A stretch of DNA of 64,000 nt from Cellulomonas terrae. Lineage in GTDB: Bacteria > Actinomycetota > Actinomycetes > Actinomycetales > Cellulomonadaceae. Each line of letters starts with the position of its first letter. Position 1 is the first letter of the stretch. Both the position numbers and the translations under genes were made by a program. The notes under the pieces are model-generated. The model worked only from the letters and a program-made list of their open reading frames with translations. It had not been told where the DNA came from and made no database searches. Shown piece after piece: positions 35,445 through 43,716 of the stretch. The stretch is from contig NZ_BJWH01000007.1 in assembly GCF_007990265.1 (NCBI RefSeq), positions 62,001 through 126,000 of the forward strand, written 5' to 3'.

Positions 35445-36986
35445 TCAGGAGGCGCGCTCCAGCATGACGCGGTCCTCGGGTGCGAGGTGCTTGCCCGGCC
35501 CGTGGCCGTGACCCGGGTGCGGCTTGCCCTTGCCCGGGCCGGAGACGCCGTTGATGGCCGACGTGTCCCACGCGAGGCTGTAGGCGGACGCTGCGATCGC
35601 CTTCGTCATGATGCCGAGGGCCTTCGCGTTCACGTTCGACAGGTCGTCACCGACGGAGTGGTAGTTCGGGTCGTGCGTGATCCCCGCGGTGCCCCCGAAC
35701 AGGGCGACCTCCTCGGGGGTCTTGACGTCGTCGGCACCGGTGAACAGGCCGGACGCCGGGACCCCGTTGAGGATGAACGCCTGGTAGTCGGAGCGGCCGG
35801 AGAACTCGGTGTCGACCCACGGCTGCCCGATCGAGTCGAACCAGTCGGTGAGCACCTTCTCGGTGGCGATCGACCCCTCGGGGACGTCGACCGGAGCGGG
35901 GTAGGTGGACTCGTCCGCGTCGTACACGCCGATGATGTAGTTCGGCGAGCCGACCATGTCGTAGTTCAGGTACGTCGCGATGCGGTCGAGCTCACCCTCC
36001 TGCGTGGCCAGCTCCTCGACGTAGGCCGTCGACCCGATGAGCCCGAGCTCCTCGGCGCCCCACCACGCGAAGCGCACCGTGTTGTGGTGCGGGGTGTGCG
36101 ACTTGGCCAGCTGGACGGCGGTCTCGAGGATCGTCGCCGATCCCGTGCCGTTGTCGTTGATCCCCGGTCCCTCCTCGACACCGTCGAGGTGCGCGCCGAG
36201 CATGACGACGTTGTCGTCCCGGCCCTGCCTGGTCTCCGCGATCACGTTGAACGACTCCGCCACCTCGGTGTGGCTGGTCAGGTCGAGGGTGACGTTCACG
36301 TCGCCTGCGGCGAGCGCGGCGGCGAGCGCCTGCCCGTCGGCCTGCCGGATCCCGGCCACGGGGACGTCGACCAGGCCCTCGGTGCCCAGCGTGCCGAACA
36401 GCTGCACGTCGGCGACGTTGTTGTAGATGACGACACCGTCGGCGCCTGCCGCCTCGGCGGCCACGGCCTTGTCGGCGAACGGGCAGGACCCGCGGCTGAC
36501 GAGCGCGATCTGGTCGCTGGCGTCGATGCCGGACCAGTCGGCGGCGGTGCAGCCGAGCGGGTTGGCGGGGGCGACCAGGTTGCCGGTCACGCCGCCGACG
36601 GCGGAGTTCGGGGAGAACTCCATCTGGTCCACCTCGTACGAGGCGGAGCCCGGCGAGTTCTCCGTGAGGGTCGCCGTGTCGATGATCTCGCGGTCGAACG
36701 TGAACGGGTCTCGTTCCGTCCGGTACCCGGCCTTGCGCAGGGTGCGCTCGACGTAGCGGGCGCTCTCCTCGTAGCCGGACGTCAGGGCTGCCCGGTTGCC
36801 GCCGTTCTTGTCGGCGATGCGCTGGAAGGCTGCCAGGTGTCCCTGGACGGCCTTGGTGCTGACTTTCTGGGCGAACTTCTCCGGGGATCTCCCGCGATCG
36901 TGCGCCGCGGCCGGGGACGTGAGCGCCCCCGCTGCGACGATGACGATCGATGAGGCTAGTGCGACCAGAGTTCGACGTGCCGCCAT
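35445..36986 (-). CDS. Secreted M28 family aminopeptidase with PA domain
   Basis: This 513-residue exported zinc peptidase has a signal peptide (basic start, VALASSIVIVAAGALTSPAAA, cleavage near residue 28), then a protease-associated domain (about 130-230) and the M28 domain. Zinc-site and catalytic motifs are GAHLDGVEEGPGINDNGTG, WGAEELGLIGS (catalytic Glu pair), YLNYDMVGS and a late HDPNYHSVGDD His. It should trim N-terminal residues from peptides outside the cell. The C-terminal HPGHGHGPGKH tail is His/Gly rich. Confidence 0.92.
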   Translation of the reverse strand: MAARRTLVALASSIVIVAAGALTSPAAAHDRGRSPEKFAQKVSTKAVQGHLAAFQRIADKNGGNRAALTSGYEESARYVERTLRKAGYRTERDPFTFDREIIDTATLTENSPGSASYEVDQMEFSPNSAVGGVTGNLVAPANPLGCTAADWSGIDASDQIALVSRGSCPFADKAVAAEAAGADGVVIYNNVADVQLFGTLGTEGLVDVPVAGIRQADGQALAAALAAGDVNVTLDLTSHTEVAESFNVIAETRQGRDDNVVMLGAHLDGVEEGPGINDNGTGSATILETAVQLAKSHTPHHNTVRFAWWGAEELGLIGSTAYVEELATQEGELDRIATYLNYDMVGSPNYIIGVYDADESTYPAPVDVPEGSIATEKVLTDWFDSIGQPWVDTEFSGRSDYQAFILNGVPASGLFTGADDVKTPEEVALFGGTAGITHDPNYHSVGDDLSNVNAKALGIMTKAIAASAYSLAWDTSAINGVSGPGKGKPHPGHGHGPGKHLAPEDRVMLERAS

Positions 36987-37187
36987 GCGGTGTCCTCCTC
37001 ACGCGTCGGCGCGACCTGTAGGCCGCGCCGGGCCAACCCCCTGTCGGCCGCCCCCTAGACCAGCACAGAACGGTCACAGGCGGGAGATGGTTCGCGGCGG
37101 CAACTGACCTGCGGCCGGGCGCTGAGACGACCCTTGTGGACGCCTGGCCAGGGTCGATACCTTCCCGCCACACCTGGGGAGGTCACG

Positions 37188-37829
37188 ATGGATGCCGCGC
37201 AGATCGTGCTGCTGCTGGTCGTCCCGGTGCTCGCCGTGCTCGTCCTCGTGCTCCGCCGCGGCGGGCTCGCCTCGCTCGCGAACGTCCGGGTCCGCGGGGC
37301 GCCCTGGGCGCTGTCGGGTGCGGCCGTCCAGGCGCTGCGCACCGCGGATCCCGCGTGGGCGTCCGGCGTGCTGGGGGCCGCCGGTGGGGCGCTGGTGCCG
37401 CTCGCGCTCGCGGTGTGCGCCGTCGGGTTCGCCTTCGCGAACGCGCGCGGGTCCGGCCGTGCGGTCCGCGTCGCTCTCGGCATCGCCACGGCCGGCGCCC
37501 TGTCGAACGCCCTCGCGACCGCCCTCAACGGCGGCATGCCGTTCGCCGTCCCCGCGGCGCGGTCCGTCGGTCTCGACGTCACCGGCGCGCCCGGCCACGT
37601 CCCGATCGACGGCTCGACGCTGCTCGTGCCGCTGGCCGACCTGGTCCCCGTCCCGGGCGTCGCGATGGTGTTCAGCGTCGGCGACGTCCTGCTCTGGGCG
37701 GGCCTCGCCGCGGTGCTGGTCCTGGCGGCCGCCCGGCCCACCTCACTCCCCGGCGACGCCGCCGGGGTGCACCACCCCACTGCCACGGCTCCGGCCACGG
37801 CTTCCCCCCTCACGAGGAGCACACCATGA
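37188..37829 (+). CDS. DUF5317 family membrane protein
   Basis: This 213-residue protein has about five hydrophobic helices. The RGAPWALSGAAVQALR stretch near residue 30 and the LALAVCAVGFAFANAR helix match DUF5317, a membrane family of unknown role found in Gram-positives. GGGGAGG precedes ATG 37188. Its stop shares ATGA with a 34-residue peptide gene, so this gene and the two downstream micro-genes look like one coupled unit. Confidence 0.8.
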   Translation: MDAAQIVLLLVVPVLAVLVLVLRRGGLASLANVRVRGAPWALSGAAVQALRTADPAWASGVLGAAGGALVPLALAVCAVGFAFANARGSGRAVRVALGIATAGALSNALATALNGGMPFAVPAARSVGLDVTGAPGHVPIDGSTLLVPLADLVPVPGVAMVFSVGDVLLWAGLAAVLVLAAARPTSLPGDAAGVHHPTATAPATASPLTRSTP

Positions 37830-37930
37830 AGCGACCCTCCGCCACCCGGGTGTACGTCACCCTGTCGAGCCTCGCGGTCACCGCCGCCGCGGTCTACGCG
37901 TTCGCCGCCCCGTTCAGCCGGACCAACTGA
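37826..37930 (+). CDS. 34-residue membrane micropeptide, copy 1
   Basis: The ATG at 37826 overlaps the DUF5317 stop (ATGA); GAGGAG lies 8 nt upstream. The peptide has a basic head (MKRPSATR), one hydrophobic helix of about 18 residues (VYVTLSSLAVTAAAVYAFAA) and an SRTN end. A single-pass membrane or secreted signal peptide is likely. It is 28/34 identical to the next gene, which argues strongly that both are real. Confidence 0.75.
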   Translation: MKRPSATRVYVTLSSLAVTAAAVYAFAAPFSRTN

Positions 37931-37932
37931 CC

Positions 37933-38037
37933 GTGCAGCGCCCGTCGCTCACGCGCGTCTACGTCACCCTGTCGAGCCTCGCGATCACCGCGGCGGCGGT
38001 CTACGCCTCCGCCGCGCCGCACGGCAGGACCAACTAG
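37933..38037 (+). CDS. 34-residue membrane micropeptide, copy 2
   Basis: GTG 37933 lies 2 nt after the stop of copy 1. The product differs from copy 1 at only six positions (K2Q, A6L, V18I, F26S, F30H, S31G); the helix core and C-terminal RTN are kept. No separate ribosome site is obvious, so reinitiation is likely. Transcription would end at the 15-bp stem immediately downstream. Confidence 0.72.
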   Translation: MQRPSLTRVYVTLSSLAITAAAVYASAAPHGRTN

Positions 38038-38042
38038 GCGGT

Positions 38043-38076
38043 CCGGTGGTGCGGCGGACTGCCGCCGCACCACCGG
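38043..38076. terminator. Perfect 15-bp stem terminator, bidirectional
   Basis: CCGGTGGTGCGGCGG (38043-38057) pairs perfectly with 38062-38076 around an ACTG loop. It begins 6 nt after the stop of micropeptide copy 2 and lies 4 nt beyond the 3' end of the convergent FBP gene. Confidence 0.85.
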
Positions 38077-38079
38077 CAC

Positions 38080-38571
38080 TCACAGGTCGCGCAGGACCTC
38101 GCGCGCGAATCGCACCGACCGCTCGCGCAGCCCGTCGATCCGGCGCAGGACGACCCCGGCGGGATCCTGCCCGGCCTCGATGATCGTGGGCTTGCGACGC
38201 ACGTTGTGCGAGCACTCGAAGCCGGTGCAGACGAGGGTGCCGACGGTGTCGCCGTTGCGGCCGGGTGCGCCGGCGCGACGGGCGACGTACATCGAGACGT
38301 CCTCGGTGGAGTAGACGTCCTCGCACCAGGCGCACACGGCGGGGCGTCGCTTGCCCACCTCGGGCGAGCGCAGCGCGATGCCCACGAGGGTGTCCTCGTC
38401 AGGCACCACCACATAGGCGCGCAGCGGTGCCTTGCGGTCGATCCAGCCCAGGTAGTCGAGGCGGTCCCAGCGCAGGTCGGACAGGTCGGTGGGGACGGTG
38501 AGCTGGGCGGCCTCGCGTCGTGAGCAGTTCACGAAGGACGCGCGGATGAGCTTCTCGGTCAGGGGGTTCAC
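38080..38571 (-). CDS. FBP-domain (FusB-like, EF-G-binding) zinc protein
   Basis: This 163-residue protein starts NPLTEKLIRASFVNCSRREAAQL, has LDYLGWIDRKAPLRAYVVVP in the middle, and a C-terminal four-Cys treble clef (CAWC near residue 85 and CTGFECSHNVRRKP near 115-125). This FBP_C domain is shared with staphylococcal FusB, which binds elongation factor G and rescues ribosomes stalled by fusidic acid. A similar ribosome-associated role is likely but resistance is not shown. GTG 38571 start; ribosome site weak. Confidence 0.82.
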   Translation of the reverse strand: MNPLTEKLIRASFVNCSRREAAQLTVPTDLSDLRWDRLDYLGWIDRKAPLRAYVVVPDEDTLVGIALRSPEVGKRRPAVCAWCEDVYSTEDVSMYVARRAGAPGRNGDTVGTLVCTGFECSHNVRRKPTIIEAGQDPAGVVLRRIDGLRERSVRFAREVLRDL

Positions 38572-38816
38572 GGGCGTGGGCTTTCGAGGCGGCGGGAGCC
38601 GGCACGGGATCGTGGCGGCGCGAGCGCCCGCGCAGGTACGCCCGAGCACCGGCGGATCACGGGTCCGTCGGTGGTGTCGCCGGGTGTGGCGTCAGGCGTG
38701 CTGTGCGGGCGTCCGGGCCCCGCCTGAGCAGGCCAGGACGGCCGCCTCGCTTCCCTGGTGCGTCGTCATGGGCTCGATGGTGCATCCGAGACCGGCGACG
38801 CGTCCAGCCGAATGCG

Positions 38817-39374
38817 TCAGGCAGCGAGCGCCTTGCGCACGGTGAGCAGGAGCTGGCCGACCACGTCGTGGGGCGGGGCCGTGCCCTCGCGGAGCTCGCT
38901 CCAGCCGAGGTAGAGCGACGACCACAGGACGCCCTGCAGCCAGGCGGGGCTGAGGCGGGCGTCGAGCGTGCCGTCCGCCAGCCCGCGCGTGCAGGCCGCG
39001 TCGAGCGCGCGGGAGAAGCCGTCCTCGTCACCGCACGCCTCGAGCGACACGACGTCGGTGAACAGGAGCGTCAGGAGGTCGCCGAGCTGGAGGCACGTCT
39101 GGCAGGCACGCAGCAGCGCGTCGAGGCCCGGGCCCTCGTCGAGACGGGCCCGCTCGCCCGCGTCGGTGAGCCGTCGCGCCGCCTCCTGGGTCAGGGCCGC
39201 GAGCAGCTCGGCGCGGTCGGGGTAGTAGCGGTGGAGCGTGGTGCGGCCGACGTCGGCGGCGTCGGCGATCTGGCCGAGGCTCGCACCCGGGTCGGTGGCG
39301 AGGACCCGGACGGCGGCGTCGAGGATCGCCTTGCGGGTCCGGCCCCGTGTACCGGTCTCGCTGTCGACTGTCAT
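38817..39374 (-). CDS. TetR family transcriptional regulator
   Basis: This 185-residue repressor has an N-terminal TetR helix-turn-helix (RKAILDAAVRVLATDPGASLGQIADAADVGRTTLHRYYPDRAELLAAL) and a helical ligand domain with two Cys (CQTCL). It is divergent from an ABC exporter. TACTTT on the minus strand lies six bases before ATG 39374, so it should be leaderless. Operators at 39392-39441 lie between the two genes, so it likely represses both until an exporter substrate appears. Confidence 0.92.
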   Translation of the reverse strand: MTVDSETGTRGRTRKAILDAAVRVLATDPGASLGQIADAADVGRTTLHRYYPDRAELLAALTQEAARRLTDAGERARLDEGPGLDALLRACQTCLQLGDLLTLLFTDVVSLEACGDEDGFSRALDAACTRGLADGTLDARLSPAWLQGVLWSSLYLGWSELREGTAPPHDVVGQLLLTVRKALAA

Positions 39375-39391
39375 CCACCGAAAGTAGCACC

Positions 39392-39441
39392 GTGTTCCAC
39401 CGAGGGACACGGTTGACCTCTCTGGAACATCAGTGTTCCAC
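39392..39441. promoter_or_regulatory. TetR operator region
   Basis: TGGAACA-TCAG-TGTTCCA (39423-39440) is a perfect 7+7 dyad, and the half-site sequence GTGTTCCAC occurs twice as a direct repeat (39392-39400 and 39433-39441). A TTGACC -35 (39413-39418) for the exporter lies between them. This matches TetR dimer sites overlapping the divergent promoters. Confidence 0.75.
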
Positions 39442-39448
39442 TGGATGG

Positions 39449-41248
39449 ATGACGGCGACGACGACGGACACCCCGACGGACACCGACCAACCCCCGCGCG
39501 GCGAGAAGCTGCGCATCCTCGTCGGCTTCGCCCGGCCCCACAAGAACACCCTCCTGCTCGGCCTGGCGCTCAGCCTGGTGGCCACGGCCATGGGCCTCGC
39601 GACGCCCATGGTCACCAAGTGGGTGCTCGACTCGCTCTCGGAGGGGCTGAGCCTGGCGACGCCCATCGCGCTGCTGATCGGGCTCCTGGTGGTCGGGTCC
39701 GCCGTCGGGCTGACGCAGTGGATCCTCATGGGCACCGTGGCCGAGCGCATCGTGCTCGACGCGCGCGAGTCGCTGGTGCGGAAGTTCCTGCGCGCGACCG
39801 TCCCCGCGGTCACGCGGCGTCCCGTCGGCGAGCTGGTCACCCGCACCACGTCCGACACGCTGCTGCTGCGCGAGGCGGCGTCGTCGAGCCTCGTGAGCCT
39901 GGTCAACGGCGTCGTCGCCCTGATCGGGACGCTCATCCTCATGGCCGTCCTCGACCTCGTCCTGCTCGGCACGACCATCGCCGCGATCATCGTCGTCAGC
40001 GTCCTCATGGCCCTGCTGCTGCCCGGCATCGCGAAGGCGCAGGAGGCCGCCCAGGAGTCGGTCGGCCGGCTCGGCGGCACGCTCGAGGGGACGCTGCGCG
40101 CGGTCCGGACCGTGAAGTCGAGCCGCGCCGAGGAGCGCCAGGGCGAGCGGATCCTCGCCGACGCGCGCGACGCCAAGGACCACTCGGTGCGCGCGGTGCG
40201 GACCACCGCGATCGCCTGGACCATCTCGTGGGGCGGCATCCAGCTCGCGATCGTCGTCATCCTCGGGCTCGGCGCCTGGCGCGTCTCGCAGGACCTGCTG
40301 GCGGTGTCGAGCCTGGTCGCGTTCCTGCTCTACGCGTTCAACATCGTCGGCCCGATCACCGAGCTGACGGAGGCCTTCACGCAGCTGCAGTCCGGCATCG
40401 CCGCCGCCGCGCGCATCCGCGAGGTGACGGAGATGGACAGCGAGCAGCCCGTGGCCCCCGGTGCTCCCGCGCTGGTCGTGCCGGACGACTCGACCCCCGT
40501 CGTCGAGCTCCGGAACGTGACCGCCGCGTACGGTCCCGACGCCGAGCCGGCGGTGCGCGACATCTCGTTCGCGGTGCCGCGACGGGGCCACACGGCGCTC
40601 GTCGGCCCGTCGGGTGCGGGCAAGACGACGGTCTTCTCCCTGCTGCTGCGCTTCCTCGAGCCGCAGTCCGGGCAGCTGCTGCTGGACGGGCGCCCGTTCT
40701 CCGAGATCGGGCACGACCGCCTCCGCGAGCGCTTCGCGTACGTCGAGCAGGAGACGCCGATCGTGCCGGGCTCGATCCGCGACAACCTCCTGTTCAGCGC
40801 CCCCGACGCGACCGACGAGGAGCTCGACCGCGTGCTCGCCGCGGTCCGGCTCGACGGCGCGTTCGACGCGCTCCCCGACGGGCTGGACACGTCGCTGACG
40901 TCGACCTCCGTCTCCGGCGGCCAGCGGCAGCGCATCGCCCTGGCGCGCGCGATCCTCAAGGCGCCCGAGGTGCTGCTGCTCGACGAGGCGACCGCCCAGG
41001 TGGACGGCCTGACGGAGTCCGCGATCCACGACTGCATCCGGGACCTGGCCGCACGGGGGGCCGTCGTCACGGTCGCCCACCGGCTCTCCACCGTGCTCGA
41101 CGCCGACACGATCCTGGTGATGGAGGACGGCCGGGTGCGGGCCCGCGGGACGCACGAGGAGCTGCTGGAGTCCGACGCGCTGTACCGGGACCTGGTCGAG
41201 GCGCTGCGCATCGGCGTGGAGCTGCCGGCCCGCGTCGCGGTCAGCTGA
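39449..41248 (+). CDS. ABC exporter half-transporter (TMD-NBD)
   Basis: This 599-residue half-transporter has six membrane helices (residues 25-330) with the ABCB-type fold and an ATPase domain (about 350-585) containing Walker A GPSGAGKT, signature SVSGGQRQR, Walker B VLLLDEAT and H-loop VAHRLST. No partner gene is adjacent, so it probably acts as a homodimer pumping drugs or lipids outward. The ATG 39449 lies just after the TetR operator. Its stop overlaps the convergent kinase gene by 8 nt. Confidence 0.92.
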   Translation: MTATTTDTPTDTDQPPRGEKLRILVGFARPHKNTLLLGLALSLVATAMGLATPMVTKWVLDSLSEGLSLATPIALLIGLLVVGSAVGLTQWILMGTVAERIVLDARESLVRKFLRATVPAVTRRPVGELVTRTTSDTLLLREAASSSLVSLVNGVVALIGTLILMAVLDLVLLGTTIAAIIVVSVLMALLLPGIAKAQEAAQESVGRLGGTLEGTLRAVRTVKSSRAEERQGERILADARDAKDHSVRAVRTTAIAWTISWGGIQLAIVVILGLGAWRVSQDLLAVSSLVAFLLYAFNIVGPITELTEAFTQLQSGIAAAARIREVTEMDSEQPVAPGAPALVVPDDSTPVVELRNVTAAYGPDAEPAVRDISFAVPRRGHTALVGPSGAGKTTVFSLLLRFLEPQSGQLLLDGRPFSEIGHDRLRERFAYVEQETPIVPGSIRDNLLFSAPDATDEELDRVLAAVRLDGAFDALPDGLDTSLTSTSVSGGQRQRIALARAILKAPEVLLLDEATAQVDGLTESAIHDCIRDLAARGAVVTVAHRLSTVLDADTILVMEDGRVRARGTHEELLESDALYRDLVEALRIGVELPARVAVS

Positions 41249-42122
41249 CCTCGGCGGTCACCTCGCGGATCACGTGCCGGGCGTTCGCAGCCAGCACCGG
41301 GTTCGTGTCGCGGTAGTAGGGCAGCTGGACCAGCGCCTGCGCCAGCGCGCGGGCCCGGGCGCGGGTCCAGGTGCTCTCGTCGACGTCGAGGTCGTCCCGG
41401 AACACCGCCCGGGCCGGCGGGGGCAGGAGGTTCCAGGCGACGCCGAGGTCGAGCGTCGGGTCGCCGGTGGCGATGCCGGCGAAGTCGATGAGGCCCGTGA
41501 GCCGGTCGTCGGTGAGGAGGAGGTTCCCCGGCGCGACGTCGCCGTGCACCCAGGAGCGGTGCCCGTCCCACTCGGCCGTGGCGAGCGCGTGCTCCCAGGC
41601 CGCGGTCACGGCGGCCGCGTCGATCTCGTCGGAGACCGCCACGACGTCACGACGTACCTGCTCGTCGCGGTCGACCAGGCGCCCGTCTTTCACTGGGCCG
41701 TCGACCAGCGGCAGAGCGCGGATCGCCCGCACCAGCGTCGCGAGGTCGCGCGCCAGCCCCTCCGGGTCGCGGAGCCGCCCGAGCACCGGGTTGTCGCCCG
41801 GCACCCAGGTCAGCACCGACCAGGACCACGGGTAGCCGGCGCCGGGAGTCCCGACGGCCAGCACCCGCGGGATTGTCACGGGGAGCAGGCCGTCGACGAG
41901 CGGCAGCCACCGTGCCTCGTGGTCGACCGTGCCGCCGGCCCAGTGGATGCGCGGCATCCGGACCACCAGGTCGTCGCCGAGGCGGAACATCGCGTTGTCG
42001 GTGCCGCTCGACGCGAGGCGCCGGACCGGTCGGTCGGTCCACTGCGGGAACTGGTCCTCGAGCAGTCGCTCGACCAGGGCGACCGGGAGGTCGAGCTCGT
42101 CGGCGTGCATGCGGGTCGTCAT
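41241..42122 (-). CDS. Aminoglycoside phosphotransferase (APH) family kinase
   Basis: This 293-residue protein has an APH/choline-kinase fold. The N-lobe has SSGTDNAMFRLGDDLVVRMPR (nucleotide loop and Lys-equivalent Arg), and the catalytic loop reads SWVHGDVAPGNLLL with LIDFAGIATGDP (the DFG-like metal motif). Similar genes include streptomycin and macrolide kinases but most are metabolite kinases, so resistance cannot be claimed. GGGAGG precedes ATG 42122. Confidence 0.88.
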   Translation of the reverse strand: MTTRMHADELDLPVALVERLLEDQFPQWTDRPVRRLASSGTDNAMFRLGDDLVVRMPRIHWAGGTVDHEARWLPLVDGLLPVTIPRVLAVGTPGAGYPWSWSVLTWVPGDNPVLGRLRDPEGLARDLATLVRAIRALPLVDGPVKDGRLVDRDEQVRRDVVAVSDEIDAAAVTAAWEHALATAEWDGHRSWVHGDVAPGNLLLTDDRLTGLIDFAGIATGDPTLDLGVAWNLLPPPARAVFRDDLDVDESTWTRARARALAQALVQLPYYRDTNPVLAANARHVIREVTAEVS

Positions 42123-42162
42123 CGCGGACAGCCTCCCGCACGGGCGCAACTCGTTTCGAGAT

Positions 42163-42178
42163 GCTCAGCATGCTGAGC
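42163..42178. promoter_or_regulatory. 16-bp perfect palindrome between APH-like and TspO-like genes
   Basis: GCTCAGCATGCTGAGC is fully self-complementary and sits in the 74-nt divergent intergenic region, just upstream of the CACGAT -10 box (42184-42189). It is a plausible operator or transcription-start-proximal hairpin; no regulator is encoded nearby. Confidence 0.45.
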
Positions 42179-42196
42179 GTTGGCACGATGGGCGGC

Positions 42197-43018
42197 ATGG
42201 AGACCGCACTCGACACCCACGCACCCGTCACGACCCGGGACCGGGTCCGCCAGGTCACCGTCCTCGTCGGCGCGATCGTCGCGATCGGCGGTGCTGCGGT
42301 CGGGTCCGGCGCGTTCGGCGGGCAGCCCATCGCCGACGCCGCCGACGGTGCCCTGTCCGCGACCGCGACCCCGCTCGCCCCCGACACCCCCGCGTTCTCG
42401 ATCTGGTCGCTGATCTACCTCGGCCTCGGTGTGTTCGCGGTCGCCCAGGCCCTGCCGCGCCAGGGCGCCGACCCCCGTCTGCGCGCCGTCTCCTGGTGGG
42501 TGCTGGCGTCGATGCTGCTCAACGCGCTGTGGATCGCGGTCGTGCAGGCCGGGTCGGTCGGCGGGAGCGTCGTGGTGATCCTCGCGCTGCTCGCCGTGCT
42601 GGCGGTCGTGTTCGTGCGGCTCGTACGCCTCGCGCACACCGGGGTCGCGACGTCCTTGATCACCGACACGACGATGGGGCTGTACCTCGGGTGGGTCAGC
42701 GTCGCGACGCTCGCCAACATCGCCGCGTTCCTCACGGTCGCCGACGTGGGCGAGCTCGGCCTCGGGGCGACGGCGTGGTCCGTGATCGTGCTGGCCGCCG
42801 GCGCCGCGCTGTCCGTCGCGTACGCCGTGTTCGGCCGGGGTCGCCCGTCGGTGGTCGTCCCCGTCGGACTGGCGATGGCGTGGGGCCTGGCGTGGATCGG
42901 CCTGGGCCGCACGAACGGCCCGCTGGTGGACGAGACGGTCGCCACGGCCGCGTTCGTCGCGGCGGCGGTCGCACTCGTGGCACCGCTGATCACCTCCGTC
43001 ACGGCGCGCCGCCGCTGA
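42197..43018 (+). CDS. TspO/MBR-like membrane protein
   Basis: This 273-residue protein with eight or so hydrophobic segments contains DTPAFSIWSLIYLGLGVFAVAQAL and SMLLNALWIAVVQAGS, resembling the W-x-x-I-Y-x-x-L and N-W-x-x-x-F signatures of tryptophan-rich sensory proteins, but it is nearly twice the canonical TspO length, as in a group of longer actinobacterial relatives. TspO proteins bind porphyrins or sterols. ATG 42197 is chosen because CACGAT lies seven bases upstream; ATG 42188 would overlap that box. Confidence 0.75.
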   Translation: METALDTHAPVTTRDRVRQVTVLVGAIVAIGGAAVGSGAFGGQPIADAADGALSATATPLAPDTPAFSIWSLIYLGLGVFAVAQALPRQGADPRLRAVSWWVLASMLLNALWIAVVQAGSVGGSVVVILALLAVLAVVFVRLVRLAHTGVATSLITDTTMGLYLGWVSVATLANIAAFLTVADVGELGLGATAWSVIVLAAGAALSVAYAVFGRGRPSVVVPVGLAMAWGLAWIGLGRTNGPLVDETVATAAFVAAAVALVAPLITSVTARRR

Positions 43019-43192
43019 CGACCGCGCCCCGAGCGCGTCGAGCCAGGGAACGAGTCCAGCAAGCCAGGAGTGCCGCTCGGGTGCACTGACGCGCGATCCA
43101 GGGCTTGCTCGGCGCTGACCTGCCACCGGCGCGCTGACGAACCGGACAGGGGTGCCGTGAACCTTCTCGCCACGACGCTCAGGTCGGATTCG

Positions 43193-43262
43193 TCGCCACG
43201 CAACCAATGGTTGCGTGGCGATCGATCGGCCGCTATCGTGATCTGCAACCAATCGTTGCAGA
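43193..43262 (+). promoter_or_regulatory. Twin ArsR operators overlapping the SRPBCC-ArsR promoter
   Basis: Site 1 (43193-43221) is a perfect 29-bp palindrome centred on A43207 with core GCAACCAATGGTTGC. Site 2 (43242-43262) has core GCAACCAATCGTTGC with 8-bp perfect arms. TTGCGT (-35, 43211-43216), a 17-nt spacer and TATCGT (-10, 43234-43239) are flanked and overlapped by the sites; their centres are 45 bp apart. Repression by the ArsR protein encoded at 43713 is the natural reading. Confidence 0.8.
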
Positions 43263-43275
43263 AAGCGAGAAGCTC

Positions 43276-43716
43276 ATGGAGTTCGGAAGCATCGAGCGCG
43301 AGATCCACGTCGACGCGTCGCCGGAGACCGTCTTCGCGGTGGTCACCAGCCCCGAGCACATCCGGGAGTGGTGGGGCGGCGCGGAGACCGACCTGACACC
43401 GACCCCGGGGACCGTGTCCTCGGTCGGGTGGGGCGACCACGTGGAGCCGCTCACGGTCGTCGACGTCGACGCGCCGCGGCTGTTCTCGTTCCGGTGGGTG
43501 TTCGACGGGGCGGGTGACGGGCCGTCACTGCTCGTCACGTTCGAGCTCGCCCCGTCCGGAGCGGGAACCCTGCTCCGGATGACGGAGACGGGGTTCCGCG
43601 AGAAGGGCTGGGAGATCGCGACCCTCGAGGCGGCCTACGCCGACCACGTCGAGGGCTGGGACCGGTTCGTGCCGGCCATCGCCCAGTACGCGGCCGGGCT
43701 GGTGTCGACGCCATGA
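43276..43716 (+). CDS. SRPBCC (AHSA1-like) protein
   Basis: This 146-residue AHSA1/START-fold protein (IEREIHVDASPETVFAVVTSPEHIREWWGG; GDHVEPLTVVDVDAPRLFSFRW) binds hydrophobic ligands. The ATG shares position just downstream of the twin operators and its stop overlaps the ArsR ATG (ATGA), so the two are coupled. Such SRPBCC-ArsR pairs are widespread in actinobacteria; the ligand is unknown. Confidence 0.9.
   Translation: MEFGSIEREIHVDASPETVFAVVTSPEHIREWWGGAETDLTPTPGTVSSVGWGDHVEPLTVVDVDAPRLFSFRWVFDGAGDGPSLLVTFELAPSGAGTLLRMTETGFREKGWEIATLEAAYADHVEGWDRFVPAIAQYAAGLVSTP

Noticed and set aside
38692-38769. 25-codon minus ORF (MTTHQGSEAAVLACSGG...) between FBP and TetR genes
   Set aside because: No ribosome site or promoter box, composition unconvincing and no operon context; unlike the leader at 24689.
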